Positions 63,942 to 64,000 of a stretch of DNA of 64,000 nucleotides are shown piece by piece. The notes beneath the pieces were generated by a model, which had not been told where the DNA came from, did not search any database, and saw only the letters and a list, made by a program, of their open reading frames with translations. Both the position numbers and the translations under genes were made by a program. Every line of letters starts with the position of its first letter. Position 1 is the first letter of the stretch. Origin of the DNA: Bacillus coahuilensis m4-4 (GTDB lineage Bacteria; Bacillota; Bacilli; Bacillales; Bacillaceae_K); assembly GCF_000171615.1 (NCBI RefSeq), contig NZ_ABFU01000018.3, positions 2,822-66,821 of the forward strand. Direction: 5' to 3'.

Positions 63942-63947
63942 AAGATT

Positions 63948-63987
63948 AACGAAGCTAAATTCTTTAGAGTTTAGTCTTTCGTTTTTT
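63948..63987 (+). terminator. Terminator at the right end
   Basis: AACGAAGCTAAA (63948-63959) pairs with TTTAGTCTTTCGTT (63970-63983) with a small bulge, followed by TTTTT. Confidence 0.7.
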
Positions 63988-64000
63988 TATTATTCCGCTA

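Noticed and set aside
1-64000. Prophage, insertion sequence or genomic island
   Set aside because: No transposase, integrase, phage structural gene or attachment-site repeat was recognised; gene content is ordinary chromosomal.

Overview
The window reads as chromosomal DNA of an aerobic, endospore-forming member of the Bacillaceae. Base composition is AT-rich, Shine-Dalgarno sites are strong (AGGAGG type), and the sporulation-linked genes spoVR, splA and splB are present. Many genes have recognisable Bacillus subtilis counterparts: ykuNOP, the mtn set, yheI/yheH (bmrC/bmrD) and thiXYZ-type genes. I cannot name the species. I saw no rRNA, tRNA, intact insertion sequence, prophage or CRISPR array.

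Layout. 1-2.7 kb: end of a TPR protein, a fragment of a copper-binding four-helix protein, several micro-genes and a possible small RNA. 2.7-10.7 kb: truncated BCCT transporter, CopC/CopD copper pair, divergent EAL protein, SpoVR, zinc-type ABC lipoprotein with a Zur-like operator, acyltransferase. 10.7-18.6 kb: methionine salvage island, mtnE and mtnWXBD on the minus strand and mtnU, mtnKA on the plus strand, with two SAM-I riboswitches. 18.8-25.3 kb: a GGDEF-EAL protein, then an ABC/FtsX exporter divergent from a two-component system. 25.7-26.0 kb: GC-rich repeat array. 26.3-33.6 kb: SulP transporter, UspA, ChrA, Fur-controlled ykuNOP flavodoxin operon, aldo/keto reductase. 33.7-37.5 kb: TPP riboswitch and a thiamine-precursor uptake operon ending in a TatD-like hydrolase. 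37.6-40.8 kb: UV-repair group (splAB, photolyase) with a degenerate low-molecular-weight phosphatase-like protein. 41-49.7 kb: UspA, class A penicillin-binding protein, MFS exporter, and a BmrC/BmrD-type multidrug ABC pair behind an elaborate attenuator. 49.8-61.7 kb: KaiC-like ATPase plus LuxR-type regulator, then a phenylacetate operon (paaABCD, EthD-like gene, paaF, paaG, aldehyde dehydrogenase, paaH, thiolase), a second GC-rich repeat array, and paaX. 62-64 kb: a nucleotidyltransferase and a nitronate monooxygenase.

A dominant technical feature is about 26 single-base frameshifts, nearly all in runs of one base, scattered through otherwise well-conserved genes on both strands. In each case one base added to or removed from the run restores a continuous, family-like protein. 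I treat these as probable sequencing or assembly errors and annotate the genes across them. Only the BCCT transporter and the copper-binding fragment look truly truncated.

The most interesting regulatory structure is the leader of the bmrCD-like operon (about 45.56-45.97 kb). It has a promoter, a 22-codon leader peptide, mutually exclusive stem-loops built from GGCTTC/GAAGCC segments, and two or three stacked terminators, followed by a second small ORF overlapping the transporter start. Other points worth checking are the KaiC-like/LuxR pair in front of the paa genes, the TatD-like enzyme in the thiamine operon, the phosphatase-like protein that has lost its catalytic cysteine, and the two roughly 52-bp GC-rich repeat arrays.
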